This document shows, one piece after another, positions 1 through 7,897 of a stretch of 64,000 bases of DNA. Each line of letters starts with the position of its first letter. The stretch's first letter is position 1. Position numbers and translations under genes: made by a program. The DNA lies in the NCBI RefSeq assembly GCF_000975095.1, contig NZ_BBRD01000001.1:238714-302713 (forward strand). Direction: 5' to 3'. The stretch comes from Demequina aestuarii (GTDB lineage Bacteria > Actinomycetota > Actinomycetes > Actinomycetales > Demequinaceae). The notes beneath the pieces were generated by a model. The model did no database searches and had not been told where the DNA came from. It saw only the letters and a list, made by a program, of their open reading frames with translations.

Positions 1-1
1 G

Positions 2-349
<348 letters not shown>

Positions 350-362
350 CGCCGTCCATCGC

Positions 363-1028
363 TCAGGGGCGCTGAGCGAACCTCTCGACGAGGTCGCCGT
401 CGCCGCCGACCACCAGCAGGTCGTCGGCGTGGAGGACGGTCGACTTGGAGCCGTACTCGAACTCGCCGCCAGGTGACATGACGCCGATCACCTGGACGCC
501 GTACTTGTCGCGCAGCTTGAGCTCCGCGAGCGAGAAGTTGTGGGTCTCGAGGGGTGGGCGCATCTTCACGATCGTGAAGCCCTCGTCGATCTCGATGTAG
601 TCGAGCATGCGGCCGCCCACGGAGTGGGCGACGCGCGCGCCTGCATCGGACTCGGGGAAGACGATGTGGTGTGCGCCGATGCGTCGCAGGATGCGGGCGT
701 GCTCGGTGGAGATGGCCTTGGCCCAGATCTCCTGCATGCCGATGTCGACGAGGTTGCCGGTGATGAGCACCGAGGCCTCGAGGGAGGTGCCCACGCCGAC
801 CACGGCGGCGGAGAACTCCTCCGCACCCATCTGCTCGAGTGCGCGCGGGTCGGTCGCATCGGCCTGGACCACGGGAAGCCGTTTGGACCAGCGCTCGACG
901 AGGTCGCCGTCGCGCTCGACCGCCAGCACCTCGACGTCCATGGTGTCGAGGGTGTCGGCGAGCGCGGAACCGAAGCGCCCGAGCCCGACCACGAGGACGC
1001 CCGATGCGGTGGTGTCGTTGCTAGCCAA
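363..1028 (-). CDS. TrkA/KtrA-type regulatory subunit of potassium uptake
   Basis: A 221-residue cytoplasmic RCK protein that gates the partner TrkH/KtrB channel. The N-terminal RCK_N domain has the Rossmann motif GLGRFG (about residues 15-20) with an acidic residue closing strand 2 (LAVERD), typical of NAD(H) or ATP binding. An RCK_C (TrkA_C) domain follows from about residue 140. The start appears to be TTG, overlapping the last codons of the upstream trkH-like gene by 8 bp, with an AAAGG ribosome-binding sequence a few bases before it, so the two subunits are translationally coupled. A single RCK unit makes KtrA or a short TrkA more likely than the double-length proteobacterial TrkA. Confidence 0.9.
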   Translation of the reverse strand: MASNDTTASGVLVVGLGRFGSALADTLDTMDVEVLAVERDGDLVERWSKRLPVVQADATDPRALEQMGAEEFSAAVVGVGTSLEASVLITGNLVDIGMQEIWAKAISTEHARILRRIGAHHIVFPESDAGARVAHSVGGRMLDYIEIDEGFTIVKMRPPLETHNFSLAELKLRDKYGVQVIGVMSPGGEFEYGSKSTVLHADDLLVVGGDGDLVERFAQRP

Positions 1029-2394
1029 TGATCGGCCTTTCTGAGGGGTACCGGATGACCCGGCGCTGCTTGTTCAACGCTAGCGCGGCGGCGACGGTGA
1101 GAGAGCCGACGCGGCCCACATACATGAGGACGATCAGCGTGCCCTTGGCCTCGGGCGGCAGTCCTGCGGTGATGCCGGTGCTGAGACCGCACGTGGCGAA
1201 CGCCGACACGGTCTCGTACAGCGCCCGGTCCAGCGTGATGTTGGTCTGAGCCATGAAGACGGCCGTGCCGACGACCACGACGCTCACACCGATCATGGTG
1301 ATCGCGACGGCACCGCGCAGCACCTCGGTGCCCACCCGCTTGCCGAAGGCCTCCATGTCGCGCCGACCGCGGGCCTCCGCGACGATGGCGAGCAGCAGCA
1401 CCGCAAGGGTGGTCACCCGGATGCCACCGGCAGTCGAGCCCGATCCGCCGCCGATGAACATCAGCACGATCTCCAGCAGCCACGTGGTCTCGCGGGCCTG
1501 ACCGACGTCGAAGGACGCGAATCCGCCGGAACGCTGATTGATCGACTGGAAGAAGATGTTGCCGATGCTCTCCTGAGTGGACGCGGCGCCAAGCGTGTCG
1601 GGGTTGCTCCACTCGAAGATCGCCAGGAACCCCGCAGAGACGAGCATGAGCGCGCCCACCATGATCAGCGTGAGCTTGGTGTGCAGCGACCACATGTGAG
1701 GACGTTGCCAGCCGCGCACCATGTTGAGGTAGACCGGGTAGCCCAGGCTGCCGATGAGCACGCCGAGCCCGATCGGAACCAGCATCCAGAAGTCCGCCGC
1801 GAATGGGTAGAGGCCGGCAGGGTCAGGGGTGAAGCCAGCATTGTTGAACGCCGAGATCGCGTAGAACGACGAGTAGCCGATCGAGCGCCCGATGCCGTAG
1901 TCCAGCGTGAGGAAGCGGGGCAGCAGCACGAGAGCGATGACGATCTCGACGGAGAACGAGACCACGACGACCGTGCGCAGGAGCGACCGCAGGTCGCCGA
2001 GACCCGATGCCCGCGCTTCGCCGGCGGCGAGGAGCCGCTGGGTGAGGCCGAGGCGCCGGGAGACGGCGAGGCCCAGCAGCGACGCGAGGGTCATGATCCC
2101 CAGCCCGCCCACCTTGATCCCGAGGGCGATGATCGCGAGGCCCCACGCTGACCAGTACGAGCCGGTGTCGACCGTCACCAGTCCCGTCACGCACACCGCG
2201 GAGGTCGCGGTGAAGAGCGCGTCGATGAACGGAGCCCGCTCTCCCGATGCCGTTGCCGCAGGCAGGGACAGCAATCCGGAGAACAGCAGGATCACTGCGC
2301 CGAAGGTGCCGAGCGCCAGCCTGGCGGGGGATCGCAGCGCGATATGGCTGATCCACTCGCCGATCACTTCGCGAGCGTCGCGCATCCTGTCCAT
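1021..2394 (-). CDS. TrkH/KtrB-type potassium transporter membrane subunit
   Basis: A 457-residue integral membrane protein with the four-repeat (membrane-pore-membrane) plan of TrkH/KtrB. The four pore-loop signatures are visible: TSAVCVTGL near residue 60, ISAFNNAGF, INQRSGGF and FATCGLSTG, each with the filter glycine. It forms the K+ conducting channel and works with the RCK protein encoded directly downstream. The ATG start lies in a divergent intergenic region of about 180 bp shared with the bldC-like gene. At 457 residues the length matches KtrB more than long TrkH proteins. Confidence 0.92.
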   Translation of the reverse strand: MDRMRDAREVIGEWISHIALRSPARLALGTFGAVILLFSGLLSLPAATASGERAPFIDALFTATSAVCVTGLVTVDTGSYWSAWGLAIIALGIKVGGLGIMTLASLLGLAVSRRLGLTQRLLAAGEARASGLGDLRSLLRTVVVVSFSVEIVIALVLLPRFLTLDYGIGRSIGYSSFYAISAFNNAGFTPDPAGLYPFAADFWMLVPIGLGVLIGSLGYPVYLNMVRGWQRPHMWSLHTKLTLIMVGALMLVSAGFLAIFEWSNPDTLGAASTQESIGNIFFQSINQRSGGFASFDVGQARETTWLLEIVLMFIGGGSGSTAGGIRVTTLAVLLLAIVAEARGRRDMEAFGKRVGTEVLRGAVAITMIGVSVVVVGTAVFMAQTNITLDRALYETVSAFATCGLSTGITAGLPPEAKGTLIVLMYVGRVGSLTVAAALALNKQRRVIRYPSERPIIG

Positions 2395-2487
2395 GCGACT
2401 CCTTCGCGGCTCACTACCAGGGGGCTTGCTGGCGGTTCTCAGACGTGGGGACTGCCGCCATTATCATCATCGGCACGAATCACTCAC

Positions 2488-2516
2488 TTCACAACCGTCA
2501 CTTCTGCCCCTACAGT
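2488..2516 (+). promoter_or_regulatory. Promoter of the bldC-like gene
   Basis: A -35 box TTCACA (2488-2493) and a -10 box TACAGT (2511-2516) are separated by exactly 17 bp. They lie 57 bp before the bldC-like start codon, leaving a normal 5' leader with GAGGGAGA-like purine tracts. TCACTTC occurs twice around the -35 box (2484-2490 and 2498-2504), a possible operator. Confidence 0.6.
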
Positions 2517-2573
2517 AGAGGGAGCATCCCGCCGATATACCTGCCGGATGTCGGATGAGGGAGACTGAACTGC

Positions 2574-2813
2574 ATGGCTGACAATGGCGCCTCGCGCACC
2601 ACGTTCCTCACCGTTGCTGAGGTGGCTGAGATGCTCCGCGTCTCCCGGATGACTGTCTACCGGTGGGTTCACGCCGGAGACATGCCAGCCGTCCGGTTCG
2701 GCCGCTCGTTTCGCGTGCCCGCCACGGCCGTCGAGTCCTTCATGGAGCAGGCGGCCCTGCAGGGCGGCTTCGAGGCCCAGGATGACGACAAGCGTTCGGG
2801 CACGGTAGGCTGA
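2574..2813 (+). CDS. BldC-like small MerR-type helix-turn-helix DNA-binding protein
   Basis: A 79-residue protein made almost entirely of one excisionase/MerR-like winged helix-turn-helix domain. FLTVAEVAEMLRVSRMTVYRW (residues about 11-31) is the helix-turn-helix, followed by the wing with AVRFGRSFRVPATAVESF. This is the architecture of BldC, the actinobacterial developmental regulator that binds DNA cooperatively on direct repeats, and of its mycobacterial relatives. It sits just upstream of the bS22 gene, an arrangement conserved in actinobacteria. The regulon in this organism cannot be inferred from sequence. Confidence 0.85.
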   Translation: MADNGASRTTFLTVAEVAEMLRVSRMTVYRWVHAGDMPAVRFGRSFRVPATAVESFMEQAALQGGFEAQDDDKRSGTVG

Positions 2814-2879
2814 GTCCTTGTCTGTCGCGTCCAGCGCGTACTGGACGCCGAGCATGTCCGACTATCTGAGGTAGGTTCC

Positions 2880-2978
2880 GTGGGATCCGTCATCAAGAAG
2901 CGTCGCAAGCGCATGTCGAAGAAGAAGCACCGCAAGCTGCTTCGGAAGACGCGCCACCAGCGCCGCAACAAGAAGTAG
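2880..2978 (+). CDS. Small ribosomal subunit protein bS22 (AURKAIP1/COX24 domain)
   Basis: A 32-residue, extremely basic protein starting at GTG ([19 protein letters not shown]...), ending HQRRNKK. More than half the residues are Lys or Arg. It matches the AURKAIP1/COX24-domain peptides recognised in actinobacteria as ribosomal protein bS22, which binds 16S rRNA in the 30S subunit. A ribosome-binding sequence GAGGTAGG lies 4 bases upstream. It is easily missed because of its length. It is followed by a compact hairpin (2986-3002) and a terminator. Its position next to the bldC-like gene supports the call. Confidence 0.9.
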   Translation: MGSVIKKRRKRMSKKKHRKLLRKTRHQRRNKK

Positions 2979-3015
2979 TACCGCTGCCGGGCGATGCCCG
3001 GCTGAGGTCACGACG

Positions 3016-3046
3016 CCCGTGCCACCGTCATGGTGGCGCGGGTTTT
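3016..3046 (+). terminator. Intrinsic terminator after bS22
   Basis: The arms CCCGTGCCACC (3016-3026) and GGTGGCGCGGG (3032-3042) form an 11-bp stem with one G-T pair, followed by TTTT. A second perfect 7-bp stem with a 3-base loop (GCCGGGC/GCCCGGC, 2986-3002) lies just upstream. Confidence 0.8.
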
Positions 3047-3101
3047 GTCGTCTCTGGAGGCGGGGCGGTGCGCCCGTCGCCACGGGAGAGGACGTCTGGC
3101 G

Positions 3102-3965
3102 CTACAGCGACCGAGCGTCGCCGACGTGAGCGGGATCGGCCGCATCGTCCGTCTTGGCGAGACCGGTCACGCCGCGAATCGCTCCACGCACCCCGCGCGC
3201 GACGGCCATCCCGGCCCACACGGTGCCGGTGACCGATGCCTTCACGACGCCCCTGCGCCCGTTCTTGCGACGCTTGCGGAACTCCTCGATGGGCCACCCG
3301 CGTTCGATCGCGAGTGCGCGCAGCTTGGTGTCGGGGTTGATGGCGCACGGATTGCCGACGGCCTCGAGCATCGGTCCATCATTGACGGAGTCGCCGTAGG
3401 CGAAGGAGCGCTCCAGGTCGAGCACCTGGTCCTCGGCGAGCTGGCGTACGGCGGCGGCCTTCTTCTCCTTGTGCAGGAAGTCGCCCACCAGCCTGCCGGT
3501 GTAGTGACCGTCCTTCTGCTCGGCGACGGTGCCGAGCGCGCCCGTAGCGCCGAGTCTGCGCGCGATCACGCGCCCGATCTCGACCGGCGAGGCGGTGACG
3601 AGCCACACCTGGTGGCCCTGGGCGCGGTGCTCATCGATGATGGCCTTGGTGCCGGGGTAGATCCTCAGCTCGAGGACCTCGTCGTAGACCTCTTCGCCCA
3701 CCTGCGCCATCTCGGCGGCGGACCAGCCCTTGATGACTCCGAGCGCCTCGTCGCGCAGCTCATCGAGCTGTTCGCGGGACTCGCCGAACAGCGTGTACTT
3801 GGCCTGCTCCCATCCGAAGTGCGCGATGTCGCGCCAGCGGAAGTACCCGCGCTGCTGGAGGCCACGAGCGATGTGGTAGGCGGAAGCGCCGCGGACAATG
3901 GTGTTGTCCACGTCGAAGAACGCCGCAACAGCGGCGGCGTTGGCCTGCCCGGGGGAGCGAGTCAC
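3102..3965 (-). CDS. HAD-IB family hydrolase (SerB-like phosphatase)
   Basis: A 287-residue haloacid-dehalogenase phosphatase of the IB subfamily. Motif I is FDVDNTIV with the nucleophile Asp18 and general acid Asp20, motif II is the VTASPVE stretch, the motif III lysine is probably in the LHKEKK region, and motif IV is YGDSVNDGPML. The family contains phosphoserine phosphatase SerB1 and lipid-phosphate phosphatases; the substrate cannot be told here. The long C-terminal basic extension (FRKRRKNGRRGVVKA) looks membrane-associated. It is transcribed away from the glutaredoxin-like gene from a leaderless-type promoter, which supports the GTG start at 3965. Confidence 0.85.
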   Translation of the reverse strand: MTRSPGQANAAAVAAFFDVDNTIVRGASAYHIARGLQQRGYFRWRDIAHFGWEQAKYTLFGESREQLDELRDEALGVIKGWSAAEMAQVGEEVYDEVLELRIYPGTKAIIDEHRAQGHQVWLVTASPVEIGRVIARRLGATGALGTVAEQKDGHYTGRLVGDFLHKEKKAAAVRQLAEDQVLDLERSFAYGDSVNDGPMLEAVGNPCAINPDTKLRALAIERGWPIEEFRKRRKNGRRGVVKASVTGTVWAGMAVARGVRGAIRGVTGLAKTDDAADPAHVGDARSL

Positions 3966-3971
3966 CCTGCC

Positions 3972-3977
3972 AGCCTA
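3972..3977 (-). promoter_or_regulatory. Leaderless-type -10 box of the HAD hydrolase gene
   Basis: TAGGCT on the minus strand lies 6 bases before the GTG start codon, the spacing expected when transcription begins at the start codon. Confidence 0.55.
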
Positions 3978-3999
3978 CCCACGGCGTCGGCACCGCTCG

Positions 4000-4005
4000 T
4001 ATCCT
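4000..4005 (+). promoter_or_regulatory. Leaderless-type -10 box of the glutaredoxin-like gene
   Basis: TATCCT lies 8 bases before the ATG at 4014, with no ribosome-binding sequence between them. It diverges from the HAD gene box only 23 bp away. Confidence 0.55.
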
Positions 4006-4013
4006 TGGTCTTC

Positions 4014-4250
4014 ATGGCCGCCCGCGTCTCGCTCATCACCCGCCAGGGGTGCCATCTGTGTCCGGACGCCCGCAGCGTGGTGCGTGAGGTCTGCGACGAG
4101 GCGGGCGTGCCGTGGAGCGAGGTCGACGTGGAGGCCGACTCGCGGCTGCTCGAGCGGTACGCCGACGAGGTTCCGGTGGTGATCGTCGACGGCCAGGTGG
4201 TGGGCTTCTGGCACATCGACCGAGCGCGCCTGCGTTCCGCACTCGCGTGA
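4014..4250 (+). CDS. Glutaredoxin-like (DUF836) thiol protein
   Basis: A 78-residue thioredoxin-fold protein with the redox pair C13-x-x-C16 in QGCHLCPDA, a cis-proline stretch VPVVIVDG and a short C-terminal helix. It belongs to the glutaredoxin-like DUF836 group common in actinobacteria and is probably a cytoplasmic thiol-disulfide oxidoreductase of unknown partner. The ATG is chosen because a -10 box sits 8 bases before it. Its position between the SerB-like phosphatase and cytochrome c maturation genes resembles the mycobacterial order, but a role in cytochrome maturation is unproven. Confidence 0.85.
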   Translation: MAARVSLITRQGCHLCPDARSVVREVCDEAGVPWSEVDVEADSRLLERYADEVPVVIVDGQVVGFWHIDRARLRSALA

Positions 4251-4258
4251 GGCTGGGC

Positions 4259-4264
4259 GACAAT
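4259..4264 (+). promoter_or_regulatory. Possible leaderless-type -10 box of the histidine phosphatase gene
   Basis: GACAAT lies 7 bases before the ATG at 4272, fitting the spacing seen for other genes in the window, though the first base differs from TANNNT. Confidence 0.4.
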
Positions 4265-4271
4265 AGTCCTT

Positions 4272-4892
4272 ATGCCCGTCGTCCACCTGCTCCGCCACGG
4301 CCACGTCCATAACCCGGACAAGGTCCTGTACGGGCGCCTGCCGGAGTTCAGGCTCTCCGAGACCGGTCAGGCGATGGCGCAGGCCGTCGCCGATGACCTG
4401 GTCGAGATCGGCACCCGCGTGGGACAGGTGGTCGCATCACCGCTCCTGCGGGCGCAGGAGACCGCGCGCCCGCTGGCCGAGGCGTTCCACGTGGACATCG
4501 TCACCGACGACCGCCTCATCGAAGCCCTCAACGCCTACGAGGGTCGGCCCCTCCAGTCCGGAGCCGCTGACTTCATGCACCCGCGGAACTGGTGGCTGCT
4601 GCGCAACCCCTTCACGCCCTCCTGGGGTGAGCCCTATGTCGAGCAGCGCGATCGGATGTGGGGAGCGATCCGCGATGCGGCGGCGGCGAATCCCGACTCC
4701 GACACCGTGATGGTGAGCCACCAGCTGCCCATCTGGGTGGCGCGCCTGGCGTTCGAGAAGCGCAGCTACCTCCACGACCCGCGCTCGCGCCAGTGCGGGC
4801 TCGCGTCGCTCACGAGCTTCACGATCGAGGACGGCGAGCCGGTGGCGATGGCGTATCGGGAGCCCGCCGGCCACATCGAGGTGCCCGCGTGA
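4272..4892 (+). CDS. Histidine phosphatase family protein (phosphoglycerate-mutase-like)
   Basis: A 206-residue cytoplasmic enzyme with the phosphohistidine signature LLRHGHV (His9) at the N-terminus, the SPLLRAQETARPL helix around residue 57, and the second catalytic histidine in VMVSHQLPIWV. These place it in branch 1 of the histidine phosphatase superfamily. It is the first gene of the cytochrome c maturation operon and overlaps the next start codon by 4 bp. The same head position is known in mycobacteria, but the substrate is not known and no function in haem handling is established. Confidence 0.86.
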   Translation: MPVVHLLRHGHVHNPDKVLYGRLPEFRLSETGQAMAQAVADDLVEIGTRVGQVVASPLLRAQETARPLAEAFHVDIVTDDRLIEALNAYEGRPLQSGAADFMHPRNWWLLRNPFTPSWGEPYVEQRDRMWGAIRDAAAANPDSDTVMVSHQLPIWVARLAFEKRSYLHDPRSRQCGLASLTSFTIEDGEPVAMAYREPAGHIEVPA

Positions 4893-5449
4893 GACGCGGG
4901 GCCCGCCTGGTGATCTTCGCCGCGGTGGTCATCGCGATCGTGCTGTGGCTGGTGGGGTGTGCACCAGGAGACGCCTCAGAGTCGCCGGGGTACGTGAGCG
5001 GGGACGGCACCGTGACCGAGTGGGCGCCTGCGGATCGAGGTGAGCCCGTCGAGCTGTCCGGCATCTCCTTCGAGGGCGAGGCGGTCGACGTCGCGGATCA
5101 CCGCGGCGAGGTGGTGCTGCTGAACACCTGGTACGCCTCGTGCCCACCATGCCGCGCCGAGGCGCCTGACCTGGTTGCTCTCGACGCTCAGGAGGACGTG
5201 CAGCTCATCGGCATCAACAGCCGGGATGACGCCGCGACCGCGCTCGCATTCGACCGCACGTTCGGCGTCGAGTACCCGAGCATCGACGACTCCGACGGCC
5301 GGGCGATCGCCCAGCTCCAGGGCCTGGTGGCGATCAACGCCGTCCCCACCACGCTGGTGCTCGACCACGAGGGCAGGGTCGCGGCCCGCGTGGTCGGCTC
5401 GGTCGAGCCCTCGACGCTGCGCTCGCTCGTCGACGCGGCGGGGGAGTGA
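4889..5449 (+). CDS. ResA/TlpA-like membrane-anchored thiol-disulfide oxidoreductase
   Basis: A 186-residue exported protein beginning with GTG that overlaps the previous stop. A hydrophobic segment (residues 7-23) ends in LVGC, a lipobox-like sequence with Cys24, so it is probably a lipoprotein. The thioredoxin fold carries the active site CPPC (Cys85-Cys88, in YASCPPCRAEAP) and the cis-proline motif AVPTTLVLD. In System II cytochrome c maturation, ResA reduces the apocytochrome CXXCH thiols using electrons delivered through CcdA. The neighbours CcdA, ResB and CcsA support that role. Confidence 0.88.
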   Translation: MRRGARLVIFAAVVIAIVLWLVGCAPGDASESPGYVSGDGTVTEWAPADRGEPVELSGISFEGEAVDVADHRGEVVLLNTWYASCPPCRAEAPDLVALDAQEDVQLIGINSRDDAATALAFDRTFGVEYPSIDDSDGRAIAQLQGLVAINAVPTTLVLDHEGRVAARVVGSVEPSTLRSLVDAAGE

Positions 5450-5459
5450 CGCCGTCCCC

Positions 5460-6233
5460 ATGCTGACGTCTCTGACCGCTGGCATCGGCTCCGACTTCTC
5501 ATCCCAGGTGCTCTCTGGCTCGCTGCTCGCGGCGATCCCCATCGCGCTGCTGGCCGGGCTCGTCAGCTTCGCGTCGCCCTGTGTGGTGCCGCTCGTGCCG
5601 GGCTACCTCGGCTATCTGTCCGGCATGGCGGGGGCCGATGCGGGGGCCAAGGGGCGCAGGCCACGCCTGGTGCTCGGGGTGCTGCTGTTCATCCTCGGGT
5701 TCTCCGCAGTCTTCGTCACCCTCGCCGTGGTGGTGTCGGCCGCAGGAGCGCAGTTCGCCGCGCAGCTCGACATCATCACGCGCGTGCTCGGTGTCTTCGT
5801 GATCCTCATGGGCCTGGCCTTCATGGGTGCCGTGCCGTTCCTGCAGAACGAGCGCCGCCTGCACATCAGCCCCAAGGCGGGTCTGGCGGGGGCGCCGCTG
5901 CTCGGCATCGTCTTCGGTCTCGGGTGGACGCCGTGCATGGGACCCACGCTGGGGGCCGTGATCGCGCTGGGTCTCAACGAGGGCACGGTCGGTCGCGGCG
6001 CGCTGCTCGCCGTCGTCTACAGCCTCGGGATCGGACTGCCCTTCCTGGCGCTCGCGCTATGGTTCGAGCGCTCCGGCGCGGTGCTCCGGTGGCTGCGCCG
6101 CCACCGCCGCGGCCTTCAGCTGTTCGGCGGCGCGATGCTGGTGGTGCTCGGCGTGCTGCTGGTGACCGGGATCTGGGAGCGGCTCACCGTCCTCATGCAG
6201 GGCTGGATCGACGGCTTCTGGGTGGCGATCTGA
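5460..6233 (+). CDS. ccdA: Cytochrome c biogenesis protein CcdA
   Basis: A 257-residue integral membrane protein with about six transmembrane helices. It carries the two conserved redox cysteines of the CcdA/DsbD core, in FASPCVVPLVPGYLGY near residue 40 and GWTPCMGPTLGAVI near residue 160. It transfers reducing equivalents from cytoplasmic thioredoxin across the membrane to the ResA-like protein. The ATG lies 10 bp after the resA stop. Its last bases overlap the resB start (TGATG), so the genes are coupled. Confidence 0.92.
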   Translation: MLTSLTAGIGSDFSSQVLSGSLLAAIPIALLAGLVSFASPCVVPLVPGYLGYLSGMAGADAGAKGRRPRLVLGVLLFILGFSAVFVTLAVVVSAAGAQFAAQLDIITRVLGVFVILMGLAFMGAVPFLQNERRLHISPKAGLAGAPLLGIVFGLGWTPCMGPTLGAVIALGLNEGTVGRGALLAVVYSLGIGLPFLALALWFERSGAVLRWLRRHRRGLQLFGGAMLVVLGVLLVTGIWERLTVLMQGWIDGFWVAI

Positions 6234-7897
6234 TGGCACGGATGAGAATCGACAACTACGCGTACGCCGAGGTGCCGCGGCTCGGGTGGCGCGGGTGGCT
6301 GCGGTGGATGTGGCGTCAAGTCACGTCGATGCGCGTCGCACTGATCCTGCTGTTGATGCTCGCCCTCGCCGCAATCCCCGGCTCGGTGCTGCCTCAATGG
6401 CCTCAGGACGCGGGCAACACCAGAGGCTTCGTCGAGGCGAACCCGTTCTGGGGACCGCTGCTGGACCGCATGGGCTTCCTCGACGTGTTCGGTTCTGCGT
6501 GGTTCACCGCGATCTACCTGCTGCTGTTCGCCTCGCTGATCGGCTGCATCGTCCCGCGCTGCCTCGTCTATTGGCACGATCTGCGCGCGCCGGTGCCTGC
6601 GGCGCCATCCCGGCTCGACCGCTTCGAGCCCGTGACCGTGACCGCCCACAAGGACGCGCGTGCGGTGGTCTGGTCGGCCCGACAGGCACTGAGCCCGGGC
6701 ACCTTCGTCTCGAGGCCAGGAGAGCGGATCGTGCTGCGCCGGCCGCGCTGGTGGCGCTGGTTCGCCGACTACCGCATTCGCGTCGACGAGCGCCCCGGTC
6801 GTGCTGAAGACGCGAGCACCGAGGTGGCGCTCTCCGCCCACAAGGGTCACGTTCGCGAGCTCGGCAACCTGATCTTCCACGTCTCGCTCGTGGGCATCCT
6901 GATCGCCGTCGCCGCCGGCACCTTGCTGACGTACCGCGGCCAGGCGCTCATCGTGGAGGGGGATACCTTCACGAACGCAGTGGTGGCCTACGACTCGTAC
7001 GAGTCGGGCTCGCTGTTCTCCGAGGACTCGCTGGAGCCATGGACGCTGAGCCTCGATCAGTTCGAGGCCGTCTTCGGGCTCGATGGCAATCCCGACGAGT
7101 TCACCGCGTACACGACGCTCACCGAGCCGGGTCGGGAGCCGCGACCCGTCGAGGCGCAGGTCAATCGACCCATTCAGGTGGACGGTGCCAAGATCTACCT
7201 GCAGGGCAACGGCTACGCGCCGGTGTTCACCGTGACCGACTCGGCCGGCAACGTCGCGTTCGAGGGAGCGGTGCCGTTCCTCCCGCAGGACGCGGTCTAC
7301 ACCTCGACCGGCGTCGTCAAGGTGCCGGACGTCACCGAAGGCGAGCAGCTGGGCTTCAGCGGCACGCTGCTGCCCACGGCCCTGATCGACGGAGACTCCG
7401 CGTCGTCGCTGCACCCGTCGCCGACGAACCCCGTGATCTTCCTCGAGGTCTTCTCCGGCGACCTGGGGCTCGACGACGGTGTTCCCCAGAACGTCTACGC
7501 GCTCGACGAGTCGCAGCTCAGCCCCGTGCGCGGGGAGGACGACGAGCCGCTCGTGGTCGCTCTCGAACCCGGGGAGACCATCGAACTGCCGCAGGGCCTT
7601 GGCAGCATCACCTGGGAGTCGCTGCCGCGCTTCGCCGCCTTCGACCTGCGCCGCGACCCGTCGCTGCCGTGGCTGCTCGGGGCCTCCATCGGTGCCCTTG
7701 CGGGCCTCACGCTCAGCCTGTTCGGCACTCGCCGGCGGCTGTGGCTCGTGGCACCGATGGGAGCGGGCGCGGGCGCGGAGACTACAGTGGTGACGGCCGC
7801 AGCGTGGGCCCCCGCGCATGACGGCGGAGTGCGCGAGGACCTCGAGAAGGTGCTCATCCAGGCCACGGGGACGCTCACGCGCAAGGAGGACTCATGA
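6233..7897 (+). CDS. resB: Cytochrome c biogenesis protein ResB (Ccs1)
   Basis: A 554-residue System II haem lyase component. Transmembrane segments lie near residues 32-55 (MRVALILLLMLALAAIPGSV), 85-110, 215-240 and close to the C-terminus (about 480-500), with a large outer domain between the last two. The sequence IPGSVLPQWP and the RELGNLIFHVSLVGI stretch are typical of ResB. With CcsA it exports haem and attaches it to CXXCH motifs of apocytochromes. The ATG overlaps the ccdA stop by 1 bp, and the 3' end overlaps ccsA by 4 bp. Confidence 0.92.
   Translation: MARMRIDNYAYAEVPRLGWRGWLRWMWRQVTSMRVALILLLMLALAAIPGSVLPQWPQDAGNTRGFVEANPFWGPLLDRMGFLDVFGSAWFTAIYLLLFASLIGCIVPRCLVYWHDLRAPVPAAPSRLDRFEPVTVTAHKDARAVVWSARQALSPGTFVSRPGERIVLRRPRWWRWFADYRIRVDERPGRAEDASTEVALSAHKGHVRELGNLIFHVSLVGILIAVAAGTLLTYRGQALIVEGDTFTNAVVAYDSYESGSLFSEDSLEPWTLSLDQFEAVFGLDGNPDEFTAYTTLTEPGREPRPVEAQVNRPIQVDGAKIYLQGNGYAPVFTVTDSAGNVAFEGAVPFLPQDAVYTSTGVVKVPDVTEGEQLGFSGTLLPTALIDGDSASSLHPSPTNPVIFLEVFSGDLGLDDGVPQNVYALDESQLSPVRGEDDEPLVVALEPGETIELPQGLGSITWESLPRFAAFDLRRDPSLPWLLGASIGALAGLTLSLFGTRRRLWLVAPMGAGAGAETTVVTAAAWAPAHDGGVREDLEKVLIQATGTLTRKEDS

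Noticed and set aside
360..378. Hairpin CGCTCA/TGAGCG between gdhA and the trkA-like gene as a bidirectional terminator
   Set aside because: The stem is only 6 bp, lies partly in coding sequence and has no T-run on either strand.
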